Shown here piece by piece: positions 22,393 to 30,746 of a stretch of DNA of 64,000 nucleotides. Every line of letters begins with the position of its first letter. The first letter of the stretch is position 1. This stretch comes from Bimastos eiseni (Eukaryota; Annelida; Clitellata; Crassiclitellata; Lumbricidae). The position numbers and the translations under genes were made by a program. Under the pieces are notes generated by a model. It was given only the letters and a program-made list of their open reading frames with translations, did no database searches and was not told the origin of the DNA. Where the stretch lies: positions 39,188,903-39,252,902 of the forward strand of contig OY365806.1 in assembly GCA_959347315.1 (NCBI GenBank), in the 5' to 3' direction.

Positions 22393-23290
22393 TGATCACA
22401 TTGTCACCAAGTCTTCATTGTCCACCCAGGAATTAAATGACTCAGGATAACCAAACCATTTCACCTGCGACTAGTTTCCCCGTTTCCTGATTATCTTTTC
22501 TACTCTAAATATTGCTTGAGTAGTCTTCTGTAGCTCTTGTTCGTAAAATGAGCCCTGTATTTCCTCACCATTATAATCAGTAATCTTATAAGTTGGTGGA
22601 TCCGTATACTGAACTTGTACAATTGTGAACATTTCCTCGGTTCATCTAGGTGTATATCCTTTTTCAAATATATTTTTCTTCTTAGTTATTTTAACTGTAT
22701 CGCCTGCCGAGAACTTAGGCTTTATGGGTTCTGGAATTTCACTTCCATTTAAGTTCATCCATACAGCCTTTTCATTCATTTTCAAGATAACTTTAGAGGG
22801 TGTCATTTTAATGGAAGAATGCCTAGTTTCATTATAATTACTAACCATTTCATCCAACACATCGATATATCTTCTAGTTGAATTAGCTGTAAAATACTTA
22901 AACATTTTTTCACGCATTGTTCTATTCCAACGCTCAACAACGCACGACTTTTCTTCGTTCTCCGTAGAATACAACTCGACTAATTTCTTAACGTCTTTAT
23001 TATAAAATTCTTTACCCTTATCAACCCATACTTTTCCTGGTCTTCTACCGCTCTCGAATATTTTCACGAAGCCACTAGCCGTAGATTTTCCACTCTTATC
23101 AATTAATGGCACGATCCAACCGTACTTGGAAAACACATCTATTACTGTTAGTAAGTATTTCACGCCTTAGTTATCTTTACCAAAAGCCTGCATATCGACT
23201 ATATTAGCAGCCCATATTTCATCTATTCCACTAACGTACCCCTTCCTCTTCCTAACACGTCTTACTACAGGCTTATTCATTAATCATCGC
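22393..23290 (-). pseudogene. Polinton 1 integrase (rve/DDE, chromodomain-like C-term)
   Basis: Retroviral-type integrase that would join element ends to host DNA. The best-preserved part (22,642-23,163) holds the DDE core: TVIDVFSKYGW (first Asp), VWVDKGKEFYN (second Asp) and ERWNRTMREKMFKYF (Glu). Upstream are a basic segment starting MNKPVVRRVRKRKG (~23,285) and a stop within AFGKDN-stop-GVKYL. Downstream, the frame after a TGA (22,642) continues as YTDPPTYKITDYNGEEIQGS, meets a TAG, then shows a chromodomain-like VKWFGYPESFNSWV (~22,420). There are three in-frame stops and the catalytic triad is intact. It is the leftmost gene, next to the terminus, as in other Polintons. Confidence 0.9.
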
Positions 23291-23684
23291 TCTGTCGGCG
23301 ACATTCCTAGAAGCTGTATCGCAGTGCTGACCGTAAGCTAAATCATGATGATGTGCAGCGTTGTCGACTCTATTGACGGGCTTCGAAAAAATCCTGACGA
23401 GTTCCATCGGAATTCAACGTCAAATCAAGTCTAGTACCAGGACCAGTAAACGAATGTCCCGGCAAGTGCATCTCACCTGGATATTTAGCCCACGGCAACT
23501 TAATGCCGCTGGTAACCGAATTTAAAGATCCAACTAAATCAACACCTTCAGAAGACTTCACGAATTGTGTCTTTGTCTTTCCACATATATCACATGTGCC
23601 TCTAAGCATCGACCTTCCATTCTTAGTTGTAACATTTTTAATATTTTTAGTTTCATAACCAGTTTTACACTTTACGCAATACAT
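23291..23684 (-). pseudogene. Polinton 1 zinc-ribbon + PLA2-like protein
   Basis: The N-terminus is a four-cysteine zinc ribbon (YCVKCKTGYET, then TCDICGKTKTQFVKS), matching the DUF5679-type domain as I know it. A short linker has HLPGHSFTGPGT. After a frameshift near 23,392 comes NRVDNAAHHHDLAYGQH, which has the His-Asp pair and Tyr arrangement of parvovirus-type phospholipase A2 catalytic helices. Such domains in other small DNA viruses help virions breach endosomal membranes; here the role is inferred. The end of this frame overlaps the start region of the integrase (AATGAATAAG), so the two may have been translated from one transcript. It starts head-to-head with the ATPase gene, 30 bp apart. 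Confidence 0.75.
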
Positions 23685-23714
23685 TCTTTTTTAATACAAT
23701 TATATATATTTAAA
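23685..23714. promoter_or_regulatory. divergent AT-rich promoter-like spacer
   Basis: A 30-bp all-AT-rich spacer between two divergent starts contains TATATATATTTAAA directly before the ATPase ATG on the plus strand, and TATTAAAAAAGA before the zinc-ribbon ATG on the minus strand. Any promoters for both genes must lie here or overlap coding sequence. Confidence 0.5.
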
Positions 23715-24490
23715 ATGGAAGTCAAAGATTTATCGTGGAACGACATATTATCTAAGGGATTCAATAATCCTCTTTTACCTAGAAGTATAAGAGGGTTAAC
23801 CGTAGGAAAGTCTGCATGTGGTGAAACGACTCTTTTGTTCAACCTACTTCTAAGACGTGGATGGTTAGACTACGACAATCTGCAAGTATTCGGAAGATCT
23901 CTCTTTCAACCAGAGTATAAAATACTCAAGCAAGCATTTGAAGAACACATACCGAAAGAATCCATCATCGGGCTATTCGGGTGCCAAGACAAGATCGCGA
24001 GAGAAAATGTACCTCCGGCATTCGTCATTGAAAAAATGGCTTAACACTTGGATAAAAATCTGATATATCGTCCAAGTTCTTCGAATTGTCTGAAGACGTG
24101 CCAGATCCGAGAGAAATGAACCGTAACAAGAAAAATTTGATGAATTTCGATGATTTACAGTTATAAAAGCAAAAATAATGTGAGAACTACTACATCCGAG
24201 GAAGACATAGTAACGTTGATTGCTTCTACCTAGCTCAAAATTATTTCAAACTACCTAGACAGACGATCAGAGATATAGCAAATTTTATCTGCTTGTTTCC
24301 TCAAGACCAGAAAAATATTAATCACATCTACCACGATCACGTAAGTACAGACATGCCTAAGGATGAGTTTAAGAAACTATGTGAAATTGCATGGAAGCAA
24401 CCTCATGGATTTGTAGTGATAGATCAGACTAGTAATAAGAATAACGACAAGTATAGATGCGGTTTCGATGAATTCTACATTCCATTATAA
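23715..24490 (+). pseudogene. Polinton 1 DNA-packaging ATPase (FtsK/HerA type)
   Basis: Genome-packaging motor ATPase. The N-terminal frame (23,715-24,044) begins MEVKDLSWND and carries Walker A as GLTVGKSACGETTLLF, where the essential lysine of GxxGxGKT is a glutamate. It is followed by a frame break at ~24,044. Later frames preserve family text: FFELSEDVPDPREMN (~24,070), NVDCFYLAQNYFKLPRQ (~24,215, the sensor-like region) and FVVIDQTSNKNNDKYR near the C-terminus (24,410-24,455). At least three disruptions. It is the first gene of the plus-strand block. The start is supported by the flush TATA-like motif. Confidence 0.88.
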
Positions 24491-24498
24491 ATAAATCT

Positions 24499-24512
24499 TT
24501 TATATTTAAAAA
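24499..24512 (+). promoter_or_regulatory. TTTTATATTTAAAAA motif flush with ATG
   Basis: AT-rich motif ending at the base before the penton-like ATG at 24,513. One of a recurrent set in this element (see findings). Confidence 0.45.
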
Positions 24513-25294
24513 ATGGAATCACTTCTACAAAAGATTGCAGACAACACCGCTCGTTACACAGAGCCAAAGTTATCGTTTTACAAATTATTAAGTGATAAGA
24601 GTTCGCGAATAAGGACCCGATTCAATCCGTTGATACAGTTTGAGAAAGACAAAAAGTATGAAATGGCTCTTATCAATCTGGAGACATATTTTTAATTCCC
24701 AAACATCGACGCGACGAACAACAGCTTTACGTATTCGCCGAATAATGGGGGAATGTTTAAAACGATAACTATTCCCGAAGGTTGTTTTGAAATGACAGAC
24801 ATTAACGAATACGTCCAGAGAATCGTGAAAGAAAACAGCATTATGATATGGTCAACGAAGCATACAATATTAAGATAGAAGCAAACAGCAATACATTGAA
24901 GACTGTTGTACATATAGCGGAGAATTACATGGTTGAATTTCGGGCGTTGCACTCTATCGGAAAAGTCCTCGGTTTCGATAGACGGCGTTATTCAGCAGGG
25001 TACCAAGAATCGCAGAATATAGTGGACATAATGAGTGTCAGTAATCTGCGATTAACGAGCGATACCATCGGAGCATCTTATAGCAACGGAACGACTGATA
25101 ATATAATTTATTCCTTTTTCCCGAATGTAGGACCCGGCTATAAGATTATCGAAACGCCGAGGAATTTGATATATCTTCCAATCACCCTATCCACGATATC
25201 GATGATGGAAACGTCTCTCACCGATCAAAATGGCCAACTAATTCATCTACGAGGTGAGGAATTATCGATACGGTTTCATATAAGAGCGGCTTAA
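24513..25294 (+). pseudogene. Polinton 1 minor capsid / penton-like protein
   Basis: Conserved Polinton protein corresponding to the single-jelly-roll minor capsid (penton) gene. It starts MESLLQKIADNTARYTEP. A TAA breaks the frame at ~24,695 inside NLETYF-stop-FPNIDATNNSF. A frameshift follows at ~24,838, then a long intact frame from 24,848. The C-terminal half includes GPGYKIIETPRNLIYLPI and ends LIHLRGEELSIRFHIRAA. About 260 codons. In a virion it would occupy the five-fold vertices. It lies between the ATPase and the GLY-rich virion protein. Assignment rests on family resemblance and gene order. Confidence 0.8.
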
Positions 25295-25305
25295 TAGTTT
25301 TATAG

Positions 25306-25316
25306 TTTTATATAAA
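25306..25316 (+). promoter_or_regulatory. TTTTATATAAA motif flush with ATG
   Basis: TTTTATATAAA followed immediately by ATG (25,317). The intergenic gap is only 22 bp, so a conventional TATA box 25-30 bp upstream of a transcription start would have to lie inside the previous gene. Confidence 0.5.
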
Positions 25317-25955
25317 ATGAGTCGATACACATATGTCAAAGTTAATATTTCAGGAGGACAAAAAGACAAAATCAAAAACTCGCTACAGGAAGGAACCGGT
25401 GTTAGCATAGGATTAAAGCACAATGATTTAAATGGAAACCACGTATTAGCTCTTACCCAGGCACAGTTTAATAAATTAGCCAAAGCGTATCAGGGTGGAA
25501 CGGGTGCGACTATAAAAATGAGTAAAACGCAATTGATACATAATGCCAAAGTCAAAGGTGGATTTATCGGCGCCATTTTACCGTTTCTAGCAACTGCGGG
25601 CAAATTTCTGCTATCGAGCGTATTACCAAGCTTAGCAACGGGTGTATTAACAGGAACACGTGCAGCAGCTGGTTCAAAAGTCATACACAAAGTCACAGGA
25701 TCGGGTGGTGCAATACATCTCAATAGTCGAGGTAAAAACTACAAGATAGTGCAACAAGGGTATGGTCTTTACTTGAAGCCATACCAAGGTTCTGGACTTG
25801 ATGGTGTCGGAGAAGGTCTGTAAGATGAAGGTCTGTATCTGAAAACAGGCTCTGGATTCGTAAACGGTGAAGGGTTTATCCTTGGACCAGATTCACCGAT
25901 TAGAAACATTCCACTTCTCGGATTGTTACTATATTTGTTTCTTATCTCAGCTTAA
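25317..25955 (+). pseudogene. Polinton 1 conserved glycine-rich virion-type protein
   Basis: The N-terminal 168 codons are open: MSRYTYVKVNISGGQKDKIK, then a region with QLIHNAKVKGGFIGAILPFL (hydrophobic, membrane- or helix-forming), then repeats of the form GLYLKP. One TAA at 25,821-25,823 interrupts the repeat region. The same frame then continues as DEGLYLKTGSGFVNGEGFIL and ends in a hydrophobic C-terminus at 25,955. This is a hallmark Polinton protein of unknown biochemical function. By size, basic and hydrophobic segments and position it may be a core or minor virion protein analogous to adenovirus pVI/pX, which is inference. Confidence 0.8.
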
Positions 25956-25978
25956 ATAAACAGTCAATCCAATATAAA

Positions 25979-26402
25979 ATGTCTCATTATCCGATTCATA
26001 AAATGGGGTGGACAAAACCCAAAATTGAAAAATCTAAGAGAACACAACCGAGGTCCCTCAAGTGGACGGCGTGTGAAGGTATGTGGGATGTTAAGTATAG
26101 ACCGCAAAGACAAATCGGTGGTTAAGATGGGAGTTTTTTTGCCCAAGAAACGATAACTATTCATTCACATGAGACGGTTGTTTTACCGTTAGGCTTAGGT
26201 GTCCGAATGACGAGAGGATCGTGTAAACTTCTATAAACTCCATTCGGAGTTTAGAGAAGCGGGGTGTCGCCTGCTAAGTGATACCGTTACTGGATTCACG
26301 GAAGACATTTTACTCGATATTATGAATTTTAGAGACCTTGGAACTGTCACCATAAACGAAGGAGATTCGTTATGTTATGTCGATTACCGTGTCAACGAAT
26401 AA
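25979..26402 (+). pseudogene. Polinton 1 small protein, possible dUTPase-fold
   Basis: The first 48 codons (MSHYPIHKMGWTKPKIEKSK...) are basic. After an in-frame TAA the same frame reads SFFAQETITIHSHETVVLPL and LGLGVRMTRGSCKLL. After more stops and a shift it ends TVTINEGDSLCYVDYRVNE at 26,402. The order of an early VLPLGLGVRM-like strand and a late INEGDxLCYV-like strand resembles the beta-barrel of trimeric dUTPases. The glycine-rich catalytic motifs are not visible. The function is therefore uncertain and a structural role is equally possible. It starts right after an AATATAAA motif. Confidence 0.5.
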
Positions 26403-26443
26403 AACTTGAATTCCATATAAAAAATATTCCTCGATATTATAAA

Positions 26444-26979
26444 ATGTAATTTAATAAAGCAGACACTTATCGCCTTCAGAAAATATCTGAAATTCAACAG
26501 GAAATCTTACGAGAACGTGAAAAGAGAGAAATAATCTGTAAAAATATCAAAAGAGTGTTAAAGTAGTCGAAGCGTTAGGAGGTTTGTTAACCCTTACATC
26601 TTCAGGACTCGCTGCATTAGGCATAACTTTTCTAAGTGCCATCGTAGTTGCACCAGCCGCTACCATTGTGGTATCTTTATCAGTTGGAGCCGGAGCATTG
26701 TGTTTGATATCTACCCAAATCCGTCGAATATTATCGCTGCGGCAAGAAAAACATGCACAGATCAGAACTATTGCCGAAGGGAAACTCAATTCGATCAGCG
26801 ATCTTGTTTCGAAAGCTTTAGATGATAATAATATCTAAGACTTGGAATATTCTGTTATTCTAAGTGAATTCGAGAAATTTAATCAGATGAAGGAAGAGGT
26901 TAGAATTAAAAGCAATGCCAACATAGATGAAGCGACGAAACAATCGTTCATTAAGCAAAATGAATTGAATATAAAGTGA
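26444..26979 (+). pseudogene. Polinton 1 membrane/coiled-coil conserved protein
   Basis: A decayed protein of ~175 codons. ATG (26,444) is followed directly by TAA. The same frame then encodes a charged segment (RLQKISEIQQEILREREKRE). After a frameshift at ~26,562 there is a hydrophobic two-segment stretch (LTLTSSGLAALGITFLSAIV and SVGAGALCLISTQI), then KHAQIRTIAEGKLNSISDLV and a KALDDNN helix. A TAA at ~26,838 precedes SEFEKFNQMKEE. This layout (coiled coil, two membrane segments, coiled coil) recurs in the divergent Polinton remnant at 40,598-41,203. Likely a membrane-associated virion or assembly factor; function unknown. Confidence 0.75.
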
Positions 26980-27038
26980 ACGCAAATTTACGTTTTATGT
27001 TTTACGTTTTTTATGTTTGAATACGTTTCCAAGTTAAA

Positions 27039-27918
27039 ATGTCGTTTCTAAAAATCAAAGACTCAATCAAACGTGATTTTATCGTTGAGAACTTTCTCAA
27101 GATGAAGCAAAATATTAGACAAGACTCGTTATCTGAGAAAATAGGGGACATTGGTCTTCAGCGAGAATTAACAAAAGCGTGCAAACCGATAATCGACTCG
27201 CAGTCTGGAAAATCCAAAGAATTAAGTACTATAAAAGAGAACTCTATGGCAACAACTGCCGCGCTTCGAACATTGCCAGCCTCGATATCGTCATCGTTGA
27301 AAGCGATCCAATTCCCGCAGTATCCATCGATAGACGTGTTCGAAGTTGATCCCGTTTCAGATATTAGAACTTTGGAATTAGGTGATATCGCTACAAAATA
27401 TTTAAAAGAATATGCCTCGAACAAAAAGTTGACGGATACGACCTTTGGAATATACTCTACAGGCGGTCGACTTTACATCGGGGACAGCCCAATCACGATC
27501 GAAGGTGATGATATAACTATCGGATATGTAACCTATAATGGATCTCCGGGACTTTGGGAGTTATTGACAATGGCAAAACCAGGCATGACGATATACGACA
27601 TAAACGATCTCAAAGACTTGAGTGAGATTTTGAATGTGACAAACGCAATTCGTCGACCTGATAATCCGAACAAACCCATGCGAAAAATATAGGGAAATCA
27701 TTAAGCCGATATGGGAAGGAAGGTTCTCAACAGGCGAGGAAGTCGTAGTTCTTCCGCAAGATCTTAATGCGCTAGTGGATATGTTAACGCTTCGATTTGC
27801 TAGCTTCAAAGCGGGGAATACAGGATTAAGAAACGAGATAGTCGGTATCTGCGATGAGTTACTTCGACAAAATGTGATGTATGTGTTAGAGTATAAAAAT
27901 TTAATGATACAATTATAA
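27039..27918 (+). pseudogene. Polinton 1 conserved hypothetical protein (SFLKIK family)
   Basis: A 217-codon open frame, MSFLKIKDSIKRDFIVENFL..., includes GYVTYNGSPGLWELLTMAKP (about residues 160-180). After a frameshift near 27,690 another frame continues through IIKPIWEGRFSTGEEVVVLP and RNEIVGICDELLRQNVM to a TAA at 27,916-27,918. Two regions of similar proteins in other Polintons are thus both present. Long acidic/basic helices in the first half suggest a scaffold or coiled-coil role, but function is unknown. The stop is one base from the next start (TAAaATG), indicating very tight packing. Confidence 0.75.
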
Positions 27919-27919
27919 A

Positions 27920-28341
27920 ATGATTGTCAAAAACTAAGAGAAGATTTACTAATAGATACGTCGTTGGAGGCGCTGGAATATTTGATACGATATCATAATT
28001 TTTAAAAAGAATATTATCTTCGAATGCGGCGAGACAGATAACATCAACTCCATTAAGTGCTAGTAAAGACGCTGCAATTGAGATAAAAAAAGGCTATAGT
28101 TGTTGGTAAGACCGTTGCTATCAATGCAGGAAAGCGATTGGTTGATAAAGCAGCGGCAAAAATGTTTAACCCAGCTGTATTTAGCCAACAGAGCAAGGAC
28201 GCGTTAAAGGGTTTAATATCTCCCCATGGAAATACGAATATAAATAATTTACTGTCTGGTAACGGTGGCGCCATATCGATCCAAGATTTGGTGCGTGGAT
28301 CTGGAATGAAGTTGGCTCAAAATGTTTTATTGCTATATTAA
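27920..28341 (+). pseudogene. Polinton 1 small basic virion-type protein
   Basis: A broken gene of ~140 codons. After ATG at 27,920 and a frameshift comes KTKRRFTNRYVVGGAGIFDT. A TAA then interrupts FLKRILSSNAARQITSTPLS. A shift in a poly-A run at ~28,088 leads into AIVVGKTVAINAGKRLVDKA and an ~68-codon open end (28,138-28,341). The alternation of Ala/Lys-rich amphipathic helices resembles small capsid-internal proteins. It lies between the SFLKIK protein and the capsid gene, and its TAA is again one base from the next ATG. Confidence 0.55.
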
Positions 28342-28342
28342 A

Positions 28343-29588
28343 ATGCAGTCAGATATTCTAAGATTTGCTGAAAATATTATTATCAACGAGGCAGTTGAGA
28401 GATGCGAATGGCACGAGTACGAACCAGTGGCGAGGACGAATCTTAACAGCGCTGGGGAAATTCGCATCAATATCGAACTTCAAGATCTTTTCAGCCATCC
28501 CTCCGTGTCATACCTGCTATTCGAAGGTAGACTGACTAAAGCAGATGGAACAGCTTACGCCAATGCCGATGCTGTGGCTATTACCAACAACGGGCTCATG
28601 CATCTCTTCAGCCAAATGTCGTATTCCGTATCGAATCAAGTAATCGAAAGCGTGTTTCATCCTGGACAATCCACAACTATGCCGGGCCTATTGAAATATC
28701 CCAACGACTTGGCTCTCGCACGAGGACTTAGCCAATTATGGACTAAAGACACCGCCACGACTGCCGTTACAGTCGACAACTCTGGTTTCGCGATCACACA
28801 TGCTTATCTCATTCAGAAACCAACTGCAAAATGCACATTTAGTTTCATCGTGCCTCTGAATCACATTTTTGGATTCTGCGAAGATTATGATAAGATTGTC
28901 TACGGTATGAAACAGCAGGGACAATGCAGCAGTGGCTGGTAAAGTCAACATCAGTCAAATTTCCTGGTTTATGCCTCGTGTCATTCCGTCCGACATGGAA
29001 AGAATGCAGTTGTATAAAACGATCGAATCAAAGGCAACATTACCAGTAGCCTATCGAGCTCATCAATGCGATACCGTAACGGTTCCTCAATCTACCACAT
29101 TTAGTTGGCGACTTAGCGTAAAGACATCGCCAGAAAAATCGAGGTATATTATCGTTGGATTTCAAACGAATCGAAGTGGCAATCAACAAGCTAATCCATC
29201 AATTTTCGACCATTGCGATATTAAGAACATGTATGCGATGATGAACCAAGAAAGATACCCAGCAGTCGATTACAGTCTACCATTTCCGAATCAGCAATTT
29301 TCGAGAGCTTATAGAGATGCCGCGACCTTTTGCGAGTAATTTTATGGGATGGGTCAACTCGTGACTCAGAGCAACATTACACCGGCCGATTATAAGGATT
29401 TACATCCGCTATTCATTTTCGATGTGAGTAAGCAATCCGAACGGTTAAAGTAATCTGTCGTAGACATCTAGATCAAGGCTACTTTCAACGCTGCGATGCC
29501 GGTTGGAACGGAAGCTTATGCAGTTGTCATTTCAGATAAATTGTTAAACTTCCAATCAGACGGTCAGCAGATGAGCGTTGTATATTAA
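28343..29588 (+). pseudogene. Polinton 1 major capsid protein (double jelly-roll)
   Basis: The major capsid gene, recognised by its first 200 codons (from MQSDILRFAENIIINEAVER, including FSHPSVSYLLFEGRLTKADG and HIFGFCEDYDKIVYGMK) and by a second frame with GKVNISQISWFMPRVIPSDM, PVAYRAHQCDTVTVPQ and DYSLPFPNQQFSRAYRDAA. A short deletion removes part of the sequence and shifts the frame near 28,915. Further stops occur at ~29,337 and ~29,452. The last recognisable block is VVISDKLLNFQSDG before TAA 29,586. It would form the trimeric capsomers. The same region, more decayed, starts Polinton 2 at 50,702. Confidence 0.9.
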
Positions 29589-29614
29589 AGAAAATATTTT
29601 CTAGTATAAAAAAC

Positions 29615-29962
29615 ATGAAACTCTCACAACTGAAATCGCTATTAAAGGAAAATGAAATAAAGCCGAGTTATATGAACAAACCAGAAATGTTAAGAATACT
29701 CGTTGAGAATGGTGTTTTACCACAATCAGAACTTCCTGAACTAGTGAAGGAGAAAAAGCAAGTATTGCCTATGTTCGAGTATCTCAAAACGATTCGAAAT
29801 AATCCTATAAGCCTTGAAATCCTAGACAAAGATAGGAACGAAACCGTCACTTACTCATCGCTGTATAAGGCGAGTATAGCTTTTAAAACCAATATGAACA
29901 CGTTGAAGGCTTACAATGGCAAAGTCTGGAGAAATAGATACGAGATCAAGATCCTGGTTTAG
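29615..29962 (+). CDS. Polinton 1 SAP-domain protein with NUMOD-like C-term
   Basis: An intact 115-residue frame, one of the few unbroken genes. Residues ~1-35 (KLSQLKSLLKENEIKPSYMN, then LRILVENGVLP) form a SAP-type helix-hairpin-helix that usually binds DNA. The C-terminal half (TVTYSSLYKASIAFKTNMNT and GKVWRNRYEI) resembles the NUMOD1-like helix-turn-helix of homing-endonuclease-associated proteins. A DNA-binding or nucleoid role is inferred. It is the last plus-strand gene; the stem-loop at 29,963 begins at the next base after its stop. Compared with Polinton 2, its last residues have been created by a ~316-bp deletion. Confidence 0.7.
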   Translation: MKLSQLKSLLKENEIKPSYMNKPEMLRILVENGVLPQSELPELVKEKKQVLPMFEYLKTIRNNPISLEILDKDRNETVTYSSLYKASIAFKTNMNTLKAYNGKVWRNRYEIKILV

Positions 29963-29990
29963 ATTTTCAATGATGCTTCTCATTGAAAAT
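29963..29990. terminator. conserved stem-loop at convergent boundary
   Basis: ATTTTCAATGA (29,963-29,973), loop TGCTTC, TCATTGAAAAT (29,980-29,990): an 11-bp perfect stem between convergent gene blocks. Polinton 2 has the same stem with an unrelated loop (51,941-51,968). Position and symmetry suggest a bidirectional 3'-end signal, which is inference. Confidence 0.65.
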
Positions 29991-30009
29991 TTATCAACAC
30001 TTTGTTAAT

Positions 30010-30671
30010 TAAACTTTTGTGAAATTCTTAGCAAATAGACGCCTTTCTCGCTCTCGTACTTCAGTTCTTTCTACTAATACAACATCCTCTACTCTTTATT
30101 GTACGGACGGCTTATTTCCGATGAATATACTGCATGATAAATCTAACACGACACTACACGGAGTGGATATTAGCGTAAGAGGGTCGATTGGATTATCGTC
30201 TGTATCATAAAATCCGGTTGTTATATCCGTTGATCCATACGCAGTTAACAATTTGGGGTACATCTTTGGCGCTTCGTCTTCCTGTTTTTGATAAAAAATA
30301 GACATTTGTTCAACCTGTGAATCTTCATATTTCTTATTCGAAGTCGCTTTTGTATCAGGATCGAGCAGATGCTTTTGAATGCGTTCTAAAATACTTTCAA
30401 ACATACCGATAGTCTCCAATTCTTCCTCAGTTGGCCTATCATACATCATTACTGGTATACTATAACCAACAATAGAGCCATCGGTTTTACCAAAACCATG
30501 ATCTGGTGATATGCTCCAACTTTTTAATGTTGGAGTTTGAATATGAAAATCGCCTTCGACACCGTTAGAGTATTTATATTTAATTTGAATTCGTTGACCA
30601 AAGTTGTTCGTCTTGTACACGACTTTAAAGATTATTTTATCTGGATTAAACGTTTTGTGTGTGACAATCAT
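30010..30671 (-). pseudogene. Polinton 1 possible ssDNA-binding-like protein (DUF2738/5871-like)
   Basis: A 191-codon frame from 30,671: MIVTHKTFNPDKIIFKVVYK, then RIQIKYKYSNGVEGDFHIQT and PTEEELETIGMFESILERIQ. A frameshift near 30,110 separates the C-terminal charged end (ending RRLFAKNF near 30,020). The pattern of a basic beta region, an IQTP motif and a following alpha segment starting PTEEE recalls proteins of large DNA viruses annotated DUF2738/DUF5871, considered ssDNA-binding-like. I make this link from memory and hold it loosely. It would suit a replication accessory encoded beside the polymerase block. A diverged copy is in Polinton 2. Confidence 0.5.
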
Positions 30672-30683
30672 CTTTTTATATAT
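30672..30683 (-). promoter_or_regulatory. TATATAAAAAG motif flush with ATG
   Basis: Reading the minus strand, GATATATAAAAAG abuts the ATG of the preceding entry. Confidence 0.45.
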
Positions 30684-30746
30684 CGAAAATATTTTCTTTA
30701 AGCTGAAATATGAAAATAATTTCTTATTTTAATCATTGTTAACGAA

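Noticed and set aside
28736..28951. Minus-strand frame opposite the capsid gene
   Set aside because: Shadow of the capsid frame.
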